This document shows, piece after piece, positions 11,021-23,129 of a DNA stretch of 64,000 nucleotides. The DNA lies in assembly GCF_021130785.1 (NCBI RefSeq), contig NW_025777489.1, forward strand, positions 62,001 through 126,000, in the 5' to 3' direction. A program made the position numbers and the translations under genes. The notes under the pieces were generated by a model. It was given only the letters and a program-made list of their open reading frames with translations. It was not told where the DNA came from and made no database searches. This DNA is from Homalodisca vitripennis (Eukaryota; Arthropoda; Insecta; Hemiptera; Cicadellidae). Each line of letters opens with the position of its first letter. Position 1 is the first letter of the stretch.

Positions 11021-11794
11021 ACGTGACAACGTCTTTTTCTCGGTAGAATATTTATTGATATGAATATTATTAAATTGCACAATAGGAACAAGGAATTGAA
11101 TGAAAATAAGAATTGCACAAATTTTAACTATAGAAATATATTTCGTTTACTAAAACATTGTACATAATTTGAAATTAATTAAAATTCGTTATTGTAAATG
11201 GTAAAGTTGAATAAAACATTTACTAAAATTGGAATTTGAAATTCTTGCTAAACACAGTTAAATTCTAACTCCGCGCGTGGTGATTGGTCGGTTTAGTTCG
11301 TTTGTTTGGTCGCACTGTTATGACAGGTTAGAGATTATAATTTGTTATTTTAAAATGTTTGAGTAGCAATACGCGCTGTTTCTTCTCAATCGACTGAATT
11401 ACGATTGATTGCAGAGTGATTTAAACTAATAATTTACTTAACACTATCAACATTTGTCAATAGTATGACATAACCTATAAACTCAGTTTCTCAACTTTTG
11501 TGTCAATCTAACAATTAATCAATCAATCATAGTTTACGATAATGAAATATCAGTGTACAATTATTTACCTTTATTGTTGTAGTTGTTGTAAATGACGAAT
11601 CTAAGCACTCCACTTTTTCACGAATAAACATAGTTATCTGATTTATATCCCGTGCGGCGGACCCACAGTTATCTGCTTTATCCCGTGCGGATCCCGTGCG
11701 GTGGACCCACTGGACGGGCATCGTAACGTTACCGGGCGTTACACTTTTTCATGAGTGACTCCGAGCCGCAACCTAATTTAAGACGTTGTCACGT
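11021..11794. mobile_element. inverted-repeat-bounded block, candidate DNA element
   Basis: A 15-base sequence ACGTGACAACGTCTT at 11021-11035 recurs as its exact reverse complement at 11780-11794. The outer flanks are also partly alike (ATTTT versus TTTTTG). The interior is non-coding. It includes a GC-richer stretch GCGCGTGGTGATTGGTCGG near 11273 and a CpG-rich right end (11640-11765). GC-rich ends and inverted repeats about 0.77 kb apart fit a non-autonomous DNA transposon. I saw no clear target-site duplication, and the true ends may lie outside these arms. The short minus-strand frame at 11527-11721 is not convincing as protein. Confidence 0.4.
11632..11711 (+). repeat. GC-rich direct repeat with CCCGTGCGG motif
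   Basis: AGTTATCTG(A/C)TTTAT..CCCGTGCGG..GGACCCAC occurs twice in tandem (11632-11666 and 11667-11711). The second copy has an extra 11-base duplication of the CCCGTGCGG motif, giving three motifs in all. Confidence 0.85.
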
Positions 11795-11799
11795 CAAAA

Positions 11800-13820
11800 A
11801 GTACATTATCTTCAAAGTAAGAAATACTGTCAACAGAACACTGTATTTTAGTTTTATACATATACTAAACGTAACGATATAAAATTCTTTATCCCATAGT
11901 CTAGACGAATTTATTATAACTTTTTGAAAGTGAAAAATCTATTTTATAACAACTAAATTATAGGAATCTATTAAGAGAACAAAGCATGATTAATAAAATT
12001 AATTCGCAAGTATTTACTTTACGGATTTTCACAAGTTTAAGCCATTGCATTCGTTTTCACTAATAATACTTGGGCTTGAAGCGAACGTATTCAAAACATA
12101 ACTATGTTGTAATAATATATTATTTCGTATTTTATGTGACTGTTTTAATGGCTATTGTAATTTTGTTTTATTCTGACCACAAATTCATCATAACTTTGGA
12201 CATCACGCATTACATTTTAGATTAATCAATTATGTTTCATAAAGTTATTGATTCTTGAATGTGTATTGTTTAAGAAATCCTTATATTTTACATGAAAACA
12301 TAATTAGTTATGGATTTGAAAATATATACACTGCTTTTAACGTATTGTATGTATGCGGTAAAAACATTCACAAATGTTTGAATTTCCCTTTAAATGCAAT
12401 CATTTGGATTTTTATACATAAAACACTCCTTATTGTTGCCAAGTATACCTTAACAACATGTCAGAATACCTGTACCTGTGATACGTGTGTTTATCCAATT
12501 AACCACATATATACTATACGATTCCACTACCTAAAGCCGTTCCCAGTAAAATAAAAGTTTTTGGACTAAATAATAAACTAAATCAAGATATTGTTCCCAG
12601 CCCATTATTTTTATGAAATTTACACAATGAATTTTTTGGTTTATTACTGTGTTTTTATGTATTTATCGTATAGTGGTAACCATGATAAATAAATAAACTA
12701 ATGAAACATGATTTGGGACTCATTATACGGAATTGTTCAGATTGTTCTAGGAATCTGTCTCCACAATACAAGCAAATAATGGTTTATGTAAATCGTTATC
12801 GTTATCAATTTCGTTATGTAAGTCGTTACTTCCCTTTGATCTAATACAATTGGCTCTGGACATGTTTGCAGTATATCATATGGTTTTATAGAAAGTGCGC
12901 TTAAAAATGGGTGTAAAAACTTTAACAAATTTAGGGCTGGGAAGTAAATTTAATAATCTATGTTTTTGTTATTCAATTATTTTACAGTGTATTGTTTATT
13001 ATTGTGGTGTGAACATAGGGTATAACCATGGTAGCGAAATAGATTCTTATAGTTTTATTAAGTCTGGCTAAAATAATAAAAACATATTTTTAAAATAAAT
13101 TATTTCAAAGATGCAAACCCGCTGATAGTATGCATTAAATAATATGCATTATCTTTCCAGTCCGGAAACAACACAAGGGTCTTTCTAGCACTAAGTGAAA
13201 TAAGAAATTGTCGTAGTTATTGTTTCTAGGCGAATAATACACCACTAAGTATAATGAACTATAATAATGCTCTAATAAATTAAATGAACCTTAGACGAAT
13301 ACCAGACTACCATTATCACAGTCATAACACATAAATTCTAATTGCTCCAAACATTACACAAACTACCGACTTGTAGTAAAAGATTTAGTACAGAGTAAAG
13401 AAACTATGTAAGTGTTTAGTATTAGTGATAAAAATTCTTTTTGTACATATGTATCATGGAAATCTAATGTGGTGGCACATTACTTACATATCTCGTGATA
13501 ATGACCTAGCAATTTCATTAAACATTTAACCCTTCATCAGCGTTAATGTTGGCTACAAACATTTTCAGGAGAAAAACTGAGAAGCACACAAAATTCCTAA
13601 ATAGAAAGTAAATTAAACATGTGAATGACAACGGGAGTGTTCTCTAAACATTAGATTTAAACCGTTTTAATTAAAATCAATAAAGGAAAATCAAGTTTTT
13701 TGAATTGTTTCAAGGGACTATTTCAATGGCATTAATCAAACAACACTTTATTATCACGGTCATTAATCGTAAGTCATAAAACTTCAACAAAAACAGTGTC
13801 ATTGAAGAAAGGGTTATTTT
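11800..13820. other. AT-rich DNA, nothing assigned
   Basis: Contains a 99-codon plus-strand frame at 12255-12554 rich in Ile, Tyr, Asn and Cys. No family resemblance, and compositionally like the flanks, so treated as chance. Confidence 0.4.
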
Positions 13821-13824
13821 AGAT

Positions 13825-13965
13825 GAGGCAACAAGTAGAGCAAGTCAACGAGATGAATTTGTACACGTAACTGAAAACAATTTATTTTATTAGTGAAACG
13901 ATCCATTTAAATGCAGATAGAGTTCAACCGACCGTTTATAAAATGACGTTCTCTTTTATTGCTGA
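13825..13965 (+). repeat. dispersed repeat D, copy 1
   Basis: Aligns with 16155-16305 in the same orientation: GGCAACAAGTAGAGCAAGTC / GGCAACAAGAGAGCAGGTC, AACGATCCATTTAAATGCAGATAGA / AATGATCCATTTAATCGGAGATAGA, and CCGACCGTTTATAAA / CCGATCATTTATAAA. Diverged, non-coding. Confidence 0.65.
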
Positions 13966-14004
13966 TAATATTATGATTCTAATTAGATTTAAATGAATAA
14001 ATAA

Positions 14005-14080
<76 letters not shown>

Positions 14081-14095
14081 TGTGTGTGTGTGTGT
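14005..14095. repeat. compound (TA)n(TG)n microsatellite
   Basis: A short TA run passes into about 74 bp of TG with a single GG slip near 14073. Confidence 0.97.
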
Positions 14096-14835
14096 TTTGC
14101 CAAAACTGCTTATAAAACGATGAAGTGTGTTTTTGTAAAACATTCTTGAAATGAAATTTTAAGTTACAATTATATATGACAACTCATTCCACGTATGAAA
14201 CGGTCATGGATTTTAAAATATCGGTTTTTAAAAGAGAAATAATCCTTGAATATTATAATTATATTTAGTATTTATGTAATAAAATTGTATAATTTAACAA
14301 TCAGTATATTGAAACCAACTTACAAATTCTTTATAATTGCTTCTGGTTAGTCATTCAATAGTCATTTTATATCTTAATATATTTAAATATTGTCTAAGTA
14401 GATAGTTTACAGGATGAAAAATTACTGATATATATAATTGAATTCATATTTATTTAAAGAAATCAGTTATTCTCTCTGAGCTGAAGTGCTGCGATGGTTC
14501 ATTTTAATAAGTTCCAAACGGTTTTTCATTCAACTTCACTTATGAATAGAGTTTAAAAGTTAAAGTTTGTCTGTTTCTACAAGACTTTATCTTGATTGAA
14601 TGAAAACAATAGAACGTTTTAAATTGTCTCATTTTCGATTATTTCACATTTGAATGAAACCAAAACCTTAATTAAGTGGAAATTTACAACAGTTATATAG
14701 TGAGTACTTTTTCCATTTTATGAATTTTGTTTTCATTCTCAGTTTTGTGGTATGTTTAAATAATAATAAGGCAGCAGTAGCCCAAAACCACATGCCACCT
14801 AACAGGCTTCGCTTAGGTTGCACACAACATTCCAA

Positions 14836-14871
14836 ATATATATATATATATGTATATATATATACATATAT
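14836..14871. repeat. (TA)n tract with self-complementary TATG/CATA
   Basis: Short imperfect TA run interrupted by TG and CA, preceded by a CCACCTAACAGGCTTCGCTTA string that resembles the right end of the 'CTCAGCC' repeat family. Confidence 0.8.
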
Positions 14872-15365
14872 TTACGTTAAATTGTATAAATGGCAACAGC
14901 CTTATTTAATTTCAATAAACATTGAATCACAAATAATATTCTGTGGACAGATACACATACGTATATACAGTAAACAAATGTTTACATGCCCCTGGCAGAC
15001 AAAAGAGAGAGCCTATTGTGTCAGACTAGTAAGAAGCTTGCTTCAATGACGCTAGGACAAATTCCACAATTGGACATGAATCATTATATAACATATTCTT
15101 GTGTATTTAGAAATACAATTTAATTGAAAGGTTCAAAATTTACATATAATATGTTTCTCTAGATATGTATCTTCCAACATGATACATTAGTGTTTTAGTT
15201 CATTACAAAGGGGGTTCACGTTATAGTATAACAAATTCCACAAACCTAGACACCATAAAATGAAGATTTTTGTTTTATCGTTAGAATAAGTGTTCTAATT
15301 TATCACATGTTAAATGCCTTATGATTTTTATTAGATTTTTTATACATTTATTTATTCAGTTTTTT

Positions 15366-15610
15366 TTCTTGTTGCCATCTTACTTACCTATAAACTAATG
15401 TTAAATTATTCGCTAACGCTCAGCCAAATCCCATGGAGTGACATACACCATCACCGAACTTAATGTTCATCATACATAAATAAATTTCGTGCTATATTAA
15501 TAAAAGTATATCTGTTCGATTTTAAGATATCATGCACACAAAAAAAATATGAAAATTATTTTTCCCCAGCCCCTATTATAGATAGGCTTCCTTGACACTA
15601 AGCCAATAAG
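15366..15610 (+). repeat. 'CTCAGCC' dispersed repeat, copy 1
   Basis: Order of landmarks: TTGTTGCCATC, CCTATAAACTAATG, CGCTAACGCTCAGCCAAAT, CCATGGAGTGACATACACC, ATCACCGAACTTAATGTTCA, AAATTTCGTGC, TTCGATTTTAAGATATCATG, CCCAGCCCCTATTATAG, and finally ATAGGCTTCC. Four further copies on the same strand share this order. Non-coding, family unnamed. Confidence 0.75.
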
Positions 15611-16154
15611 ATATATCAACAAGATAACTTACGTTTAAATAGGAATAAGGAACTCGAAACAATTGTTTACTTCTGTAAATTACAAATTATACGTTTTAAC
15701 GGCTAACTTTTATTGCTTATTAAGAATTTATACTAAAAGTATATACAGTATTAAATCTATTAAAAAACTTCTAAATTCGTGATACAGAAAAAGACCTTTT
15801 GAAACCAATTTAACCTTAGCCCATGTATGGAGTGTTTAAAAGGGATTTATAATTAATTATGAGCAAGGGGTTTTTAAAATTCCAGTTCTTACTGTGGACG
15901 TCCTCAATTTTCTTCGTGACCAAGTCAAAAAGCTGTTAATCCTTATTATCGATCACGCTGTAGTCCTTTGATATTCAAGATGAAATTCACTGTAAATTGC
16001 AAAGTTGAAATTCATCGTATTGTTATGTTTTACACACAATAACTTCTATTTTTAGTTAATAACATTGTTCTATTACATTTTCTCTCATAAGTATAACGTA
16101 GCCTATTATATGTTTATACACACGGTGAGTGAGAAGGCACTGTTTCTGGGGGTG

Positions 16155-16305
16155 GCAACAAGAGAGCAGGTCGGAGAGACGGAGAGATATTTTTCAACGT
16201 AGCAAAAACCAAATTCATTTCTCAAATGATCCATTTAATCGGAGATAGACGTCAAAGCCCTGACAACCGATCATTTATAAATCTGCCGTATTCACGTTTT
16301 GTTTT
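16155..16305 (+). repeat. dispersed repeat D, copy 2
   Basis: Counterpart of 13825-13965. It has a GA-rich insertion (GGTCGGAGAGACGGAGAGAT) absent from the other copy. Confidence 0.65.
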
Positions 16306-16744
16306 GATACTCTGATTCTTTTAATTACACTATAAATAATCCTTTGTCTAATCGGAACATACATTATTGTACAAATATAAATAATTCTAAAAACAAATAG
16401 AAACAAGTTAAATCTAGATGTTGAAAAGTGAGCAGCTCAATTTCAGTACATGTATTTAATTTATTAGATATACCTGTATGTAACATTTCATGTCTATTCA
16501 GAATTATGATAATAACTGGCAATGAAGTTGAAAACGGAGTTTGTTATGAATGAAATTAAATTTTAAATTACAATAATTTCCGAAAAGTTTCATTAAATAA
16601 TAAATAATCTTAAATGTTTTAAAATTTATTTCAAATATTGTTCCTTAGAGTATCTAACGGTAGTTTTTATTTATTTTTACAATGCAAAATGCCAAATGTT
16701 AATATAATTGTAATCAGGTTGTTGAAAAATTTATGTCTTATGTC

Positions 16745-16985
16745 ATTTTCTGTTTTCAATCGTTGTTACCAATAAAATCAACGTAAGACCGATTGCTGAT
16801 TCTCAACGTAAACTCCATTGAATGACATCAACAATCATCGAAACATATGTTGCTTTCATGGACACGAAGCTTTATGCAAAAGTTTTTAGGTCGGATTATT
16901 CTTCAGATACCGAGCGGAAAGTTAGATAGATGGATATGAAATTTTTCCAGCAACTCTTACAATGGGCTTTGCTGGAAAAATCTCT
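16745..16985 (+). repeat. 'CTCAGCC' dispersed repeat, copy 2 (most diverged)
   Basis: Recognised from colinear landmarks: TTTTCTGTTTTCAATCG, AAGACCGATTGCTGATTCTC, CATTGAATGACATCAAC, ATCATCGAAACATATGTTGC, CGAAGCTTTATGCAAAAG, AGGTCGGATTATTC, AGATACCGAGC, and AGATGGATATGAAATTTTTC. It ends in a 13-bp perfect stem-loop (ATTTTTCCAGCAA at 16941-16953, partner at 16969-16981). Confidence 0.6.
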
Positions 16986-17474
16986 TCTTTGTAATTAATT
17001 GCTCCTAACGGGATACAAGCTGAGTAATATATGAACCAATAAAAGGCATTTAAACTTGATTCCATCCGTGTGGCAGCGCTTTTGGTGACGTCATTAGATC
17101 CTATAATGCTTTAGAATTAGATTAGTTAAGTTATAGACAAAATTTATCTGTTTATTTCAGTTGATTATTCATTAAACTAATAATGAATTTTGATGTTTGG
17201 GCTGGCTAATCAAGAAGTAATCATCAAATGTTACGGATGTTGAGCATGTAACATCATTATTCGTTAAATAGTTGCGAGAGCTGACCAGATTATCATATAA
17301 TTTCCGTCGTATTAAATAATTATATCGGTAAAAAAATAACGAAATGCTTAACAGCTTTTATTTTTAATTTTCAGTTCATACTTATAATACCTAACAATGT
17401 AAATGTCACACAAGTGCTATGAATTAGCTGTCAATTATTTATTATTATTCTAGAGTGCGTTTTTCAATAATATT

Positions 17475-17608
17475 GTACACTATAACCAACAGACATTAAT
17501 TATGTGTATTTATCCTGTGTCAGTATTAATGCTGGATTGTTTTACACTAATAACAACAGACATTAGTTAAGTGTGTATATTCCGTGTCTAATATTGATGG
17601 TATGTAGC
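17475..17608 (+). repeat. 67-bp imperfect tandem duplication
   Basis: Two units offset by 67 bases share CACTA(A)TAAC(A)ACAGACATTA, a TGTGTATTTAT / TGTGTATATTC block and the TCCTGTGTCAGTATTAATG / TCCGTGTCTAATATTGATG block. Confidence 0.75.
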
Positions 17609-18156
17609 ACTAATCTAATAGTATGTTATATAAACTCAGTTTATTTACCAAACTGTAAGAGTTTTTGTAGATAAAAAATTGTTCTATACCTATATTATAT
17701 CCTGAGTTAATCATGTTAGTATGTTATTTGATTAGTTCCATATCCATCGGTATTTGATGTTTTCCCAGAGCGATAAATTGCAGAAGTTGAATTTGTGTAT
17801 TTAAGCCTTTTTTATCTGTTTCAAAAGGGTTGATGAAAGTTTCAATCAACTCAAACTTACTGGAACATTATAATTACCGTACAAGTAAATATTTGGGCAG
17901 AACTTTATTAATCAAAACTGATAAATAGCAAATTGTAATTATTTGGTTCACCAAAATTACTTAAATAATATTTTTTGCAGAAATACGAGTAGCTAATTAC
18001 ATTTTTCAGACGGTAGAGAATTAATCTTCTTCAAGGATAACCCTTAAGCCATTAGGATCGCAATGAGATCTTGATGAACTGTCCGTTGTAAAGTCATCTT
18101 CAATCTTGTTTTCCAGTTGTTTTCCTCTCTCTGACGACGCAGTCAATCGAATCCCA

Positions 18157-18780
18157 ACTTTGCCTTTCATTATTAGATATCTATTAAAACTTCTTAGCAA
18201 AAGATTAGAAAGTTTGAAAAGAACTTAGCTGGAAGCTTCATAAACTTCTTGGAAATAAATGTAAAATGATGGGAATATTTTTAAATGCCATACGGAGACC
18301 CCATTAGTGGATTAGTTGAAACGATCTCTTTAAAATATAATCTTTAGGTACAACATCAAAAATGCAGATAATGTAAAATTTACACACTAAATTAGAATTA
18401 GGTACTACGTTTACATACTACTACAGTCTAAATAACACTATTAGTAAAGAACTATACAAAATAAAATCGTAAAAATAGTTTTTCCCCTTTTTTCTTCTTT
18501 TTCAAAACAAACACTGAATATAATAATGTGGAATACAAAATTTTATTATATAGCAAACGTATTAATGTTGTTTCTCATTTTTATCTTATTTATAGCTCAC
18601 TTAATTATGGCATTAAATAATTTGTACCCTTGTGTATTTTATCTTGGCATTTCCATAGTAAAGTAATCAATTTTCAAATCGTTTAAATACCAAAATAATT
18701 ATACGATCTACAACGTAATTTATGCTGTAAATTGGAGGCCAATACAAAATATAACGTTGTAAAAACAATTTACGATAAAG
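18157..18780 (+). repeat. ~620-bp tandem duplication, unit 1
   Basis: Unit 1 of a diverged head-to-tail pair. It aligns over its length with 18781-19460. Shared blocks include CTATTAAAACT, GCAAAAGATTAGAAA, AGAAGCTTCATAAACTTCTT with the adjoining GGAAATAAATGTAAAAT, AGACCCCATTAGT, AATATAATCTTTAGGTA, CTTAATTATGGCATTA, AATTTGTACCCTTGTGTATTT, and TAATTTATGCTGTAAATT. The left part recurs at 9960-10170. No coding frame spans it. Confidence 0.9.
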
Positions 18781-19460
18781 CCTGACTTTCATTATTGGGT
18801 ACCTATTAAAACTCCTTTGCAAAAGATTAGAAACTTATTATGAAAAGAACTTAGCTAGAAGCTTCATAAACTTCTTGGAAATAAATGTAAAATAATGATA
18901 ATATTGATAAATTCCATACGTAGACCCCATTAGTTCTTTCTGTATTAGTTGAAACGAACTCTTTGAAATATAATCTTTAGGTAAAATATTATAAGTGCAG
19001 ATAATTTCAAATGTTACTAACTAAATGTGAATAATATACTATATTTAAAAAACTAGTACAATAAAACTAATACTATTAATAAAGAACTACACAAAATAAA
19101 ATCATAAAAATAATTTGGCCCCCTATTATACTTTTTTGACAACAAAAAAACTAAATATAATTCTTATTTTAATTATGTGAAATAAAAAACATTAATTATA
19201 TAACAAACATATTTTTATTGTTTCTTATTTTTATCTTATTTACACCTTACTTAATTATGGCATTATATAATTTGTACCCTTGTGTATTTAATCTTTGAAT
19301 TTCAATAGAAAAATTTAACAGTTTTAAAATCATTTAAATACAAAACTATTAATCAGATTAAGAATGTAATTTATGCTGTAAATTAGAGGTCTATAGAAAA
19401 TATAACGTTATTAAAATAACATATTACAATACGTAATAGAATAATCGTATTATAAGCCTG
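18781..19460 (+). repeat. ~620-bp tandem duplication, unit 2
   Basis: Offset from unit 1 by about 621 bases at its left end, drifting to about 680 at its right end through small insertions. Both units begin and end near an AAGCCTG(A/C)C string (18780 and 19458). This marks the junctions and suggests unequal crossing-over or slippage between short repeats. Confidence 0.9.
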
Positions 19461-19619
19461 CCCTGTTACGGAAAAAAGTCAAGGAAGAAAGTGTGTTAAG
19501 GAGCTAAGGGTTTGAAACCTTGAGGAAAATTCCTCGCAGAGTATACAACACGTTCAAACGTGCAGGAAACTGGTGAACGTACACTGTTGTTTTAATAAAG
19601 AGGTGAAAAGAAGAGGTAA

Positions 19620-19970
19620 AAGAAACTAACGAGAAAATTCTGTCGGAGTATTAATAAGGTATTTGCAGGAAAGCGCGGTCTTGGTGTTACCTCTGCTCCT
19701 GCGACTGTTCATATCGAGCCCAGCGAAAGGAATTATGCCTTCATCCTGGAGGACCTCTCGGGTTACTTCGAAGCCAGGTCCTGCTATGATGTTGCAAAAT
19801 CTTATAGAGCTATATGCTTAGCATCCTTTTTACTTAAGGTCATGGAGAAGGTTTTGGATAGGTATTTAAAGGACTCACCAATCTTCAATTGTTCTCCTCA
19901 ATCTTCCCTAACATTTAAACAAGATGCCTATCAGAAATGTAAAACTTGTGAAACAGCTGTACACTGTTAA
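19620..19970 (+). mobile_element. Jockey-like LINE reverse transcriptase relic (N-terminal RT)
   Basis: An open frame of 116 codons between stops, lacking an upstream ATG. From about residue 50 it reads FEARSCYDVAKSYRAICLAS, then FLLKVMEKVLDRYL, and later QDAYQKCKTCETAVH. These match the start of the RT domain in Jockey/R1-type LINEs: 'K.YRPI.L.SFLLK.MEK..DRYL' followed by 'QHAYQ.GKS.ETALH'. The block ends in TAA at once after ETAVHC. The catalytic YADD region is missing, so most of the RT has been deleted. The first 45 residues (KVFAGKRGLGVTSAPATVHI region) were not placed. Confidence 0.8.
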
Positions 19971-20094
19971 TTTTATTGGAAAGACTGAGCAAGCAATGCA
20001 CAAAAGGCCTTACCCGTATTCCTGGGTATGGAAAGAATGTATCCTTTCATGAAACTAGATATCCCGAAAACCCCCTGAACAGAATAGGCATTCA

Positions 20095-20270
20095 TGTTTA
20101 GGTAACCTTGTGGAGGAGATTTTGTGAGGCTTATAAAACAGTTGAGCACGTCATATGTCCGTCCGGTGTTACAAAGCAAACGTTTAAGATTCCTTGCTTT
20201 ACTTAGGCATACTGCAGAGAGATGGGAGCAGGTAAGCATTGTGCAGACAACCTCATGGTTTTGTAAAAGC
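20095..20270 (+). mobile_element. same LINE, RNase H-end zinc-knuckle relic
   Basis: About 130 bp after the RT stop the plus strand reads RRFCEAYKTVEHVIC. After a frameshift it reads PVLQSKRLRFLAL. Together they resemble the Jockey C-terminal motif 'CR.C..E.ET.EH.IC.CP.L...R...LG'. Orientation and order agree with the RT relic upstream, so one LINE copy with a large internal deletion and frameshifts explains both. The 72-codon plus-strand frame at 20124-20342 is partly this relic. Confidence 0.7.
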
Positions 20271-20344
20271 CTGATATTTGACAAATCTGAAACCACAAAG
20301 AAGGTGCAATTTAAGACGTTTGATTTTTTTCATAATAAATAATT

Positions 20345-23125
20345 AGTAAAATTATTGTAGAGAAAAATTATGAAGCCTTTCATTTAAAAACCTAAATATA
20401 ATTTAGAAACCGGTGACAATTGTTTTTATCAATAAAAATGTAATTCGGCTTTAAACAATTTTTTCAACAAAATCTATAATTCTGAAGTTACATAAACCTT
20501 ATTTTAATATCTTCCTGTAGTTTAGATCTGGACTTTAATATATTAGGTATTTAGATATATCACATCTATGTCCAATATTTTGACCTTAAAAAGTAGTTTT
20601 AATATCCCGTACACACCAACAACAAAGAGCTTAAGCTACTAACCCAAAGTAATGAAAAAAACCTTGGGATTGTGATTGAAGAGCCAGGTTAATTATAATA
20701 TTAAACACAAGTAGTGTAGTATTGTATACATATTAAACACAATCAGTGTCCAGAGAACAGTTTGATTAAACAACGTGACTAAAACTATATTGAAGTGTTT
20801 CTTTTTGTTTGTTTAATTAACGTGCTTCCATATTTGAAAATAAGTTGAATTTATTTGTTAGCATAGATTTTTCTCGAAGGCGACCAAAACAGAAATTTTG
20901 TTTACGGCAAATGTTATAAAACAATAAATTCAGCTACATAATTCTTAAAAATGCATGTATTAGGAACGTCGTTTGATTATAATATTTCAGTCATTAACAT
21001 ATTCTTTTAGTACACATTGTATGTTTGTAAAATTGTTCAAATGTAATGACGTATGAATGCACTAAGTAATAAATATAAACTTTCTCGACATTTCCAGGAG
21101 TGGCATACACTGTCTTCAAACTGGATTTAAATTTTATGAAAATTAGATTCATGCAAAATAAATTACTTCCATAAATTAGTATGTTCTTGATATATCGTAC
21201 ATGCAAACATACAGATAAACATAAATGAAAGTATTCCAGCCTGTCTAATGATAAACTTTGTAAGCGCTCAAATAAAAAATTAGGTTTACCCGTGTTTATG
21301 ATATGTTTTATTTTTTTGAAGGGGCCATATAGCATGTTTATGAATATACTTCATTACGTGCCTTTACCAAGTTAAAACAGCAACAGTTCAAATTTTAGCT
21401 CTTTGAGAGGCAATGAATAATGACTTTATTACATTACAGCTCCAAAATGTTACGGTTCATAATTGAGTTCATCTGTTTCACAGTGGCTCTACGGGTTGTC
21501 CCCAGTGTACCAAAGTATAAACCAGGGCTAATACTCTACTGTAGCTGTAAAGTTACTTTCTGTGAAATTAAATTTTCTCTCTCTCCGTTTTCTTATTCTT
21601 AATAAAGTACTTTAGCATATTTGCATCGCTTACCATCAAATTATTATAATAATAAAATATCTATGTGAAAATACTTCCTCAAGTGCTTTTAAAAACTATG
21701 TAGCCTTTGACGATGGACACGAAACCAAAATTAGTCAGCGGACGTCTGTCTGCAAATTTTCCAGAAGTATTTTCTGCGTTGCAAACCTATTTAATTTTCA
21801 TTGTCGATGGCAATATTCGACAATGCATTTTCACCATAAGGAAATATATCTCGATAAAAATTGCATACGTAAATTTTTAATGAAACTGCACTTTTACATA
21901 GACAAGATTCAGTTCTGTGATGGTAAATGTCGAATTGTATGATTTTGCTGAGCATCATTTTATCCTACCCCTCAATAGTGTTATGCAATTTATCTTGGTG
22001 CATTTATTTCTTTACTGTATGGTGAATTCTTTACTCTCCCTATCCATCTACAGGACATATCTAGAGTAAAAATAAGCTATGCAAAATCAGTGAAACCTGT
22101 TATACGTCACGTGGAGCGACGTAATCCTTATTCAATTTTTTTACAGGTGTGAGAATAGTAATAATAGAAGACGCTCTGAACTGATAGATAAAGTGGTACG
22201 TTTCATATTTACTGCTAATCTTAAGTAGGTATAAAGACGTTAAAAATATTTTTAGTTACTAAGCTTTGTCAGGTCAAATTTTTATTTTGTTTACATTTAA
22301 AATTTCAATATTGAATAATATGAAATTAATATTAAATGCATACCAAAAATATATTGGTTAATATGTTGGCTCATAAACACTATTAATATTTGGTAACCAC
22401 GTAAGTTAATATGTATTTATCAACAACGTTTTATCGTTTAATATAAACAATATATATTTTTAAATAAAGTGAACAAAATAAGATTCACTTTACTAGACTT
22501 TCTGATTTACAATGTTTTACATACATAGTGTGATTCGCATAGTGTGATTTACTGGAATTAACAGGTTTAAAAATCAGCAGTAAATTACTTTTCTTTTTTA
22601 TAATTTTATGCTGATTTTTATGATTTGTCTTCTTAATATGAACATTAATAATTAGAAATAAAAACGTACTAGTTTGTAATTGATAAACTTTTATTAAAGA
22701 CTCGCTCTAATTATAAAATATTAAACGTATTAACGGACGGTCAGTTTTATAACAAAGGCATTGGGAATTGAAAATAATTTCATTTCTTGTAGTGTTTACT
22801 AGATTAAATTAAAAATTTTTCCGTTTACCTGTAATAGTGCAGGAAAAATCGAAAACATTTCGGTTCTAAACAAACCGATACAACGGAATATCAAAGGTCC
22901 CTCAAAAAGTGTTACGTGATCTGCCACATGGCAGAAATTCGTACACATTGCCGCTTTACCTTCAAATCCAACAATTAATTTAGTTTTTCAAATCAGTTTC
23001 AATTTTTAATTTGATTAAAACTTCAAATTCACAGTGGGGCAACAATACTAAATTATAACGAAATCTAGGTTTTTACGTACTGTATGTGAAAGGTGATAGG
23101 ATATGCTGGTTAAGAAGGTGTAGTT
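20345..23125. other. AT-rich DNA, nothing assigned
   Basis: A 113-codon minus-strand frame (20994-21335) and a 60-codon plus frame (21420-21602) have no recognisable features. No repeat partner was found in the window. Confidence 0.4.
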
Positions 23126-23129
23126 TTCA

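Noticed and set aside
13500..13550. Minus-strand CTGATGA...GAAA string, a possible hammerhead core
   Set aside because: The sequence between the strands does not form a clean stem, and the flanks lack partners. Probably chance.
19973..20296. 107-codon minus-strand frame
   Set aside because: Antisense to the LINE zinc-knuckle relic, which reads sensibly on the plus strand.
20994..21335. 113-codon minus-strand frame
   Set aside because: No domain, signal or family resemblance. Frames of this length are expected by chance in 64 kb of low-stop stretches, and no supporting context was seen.
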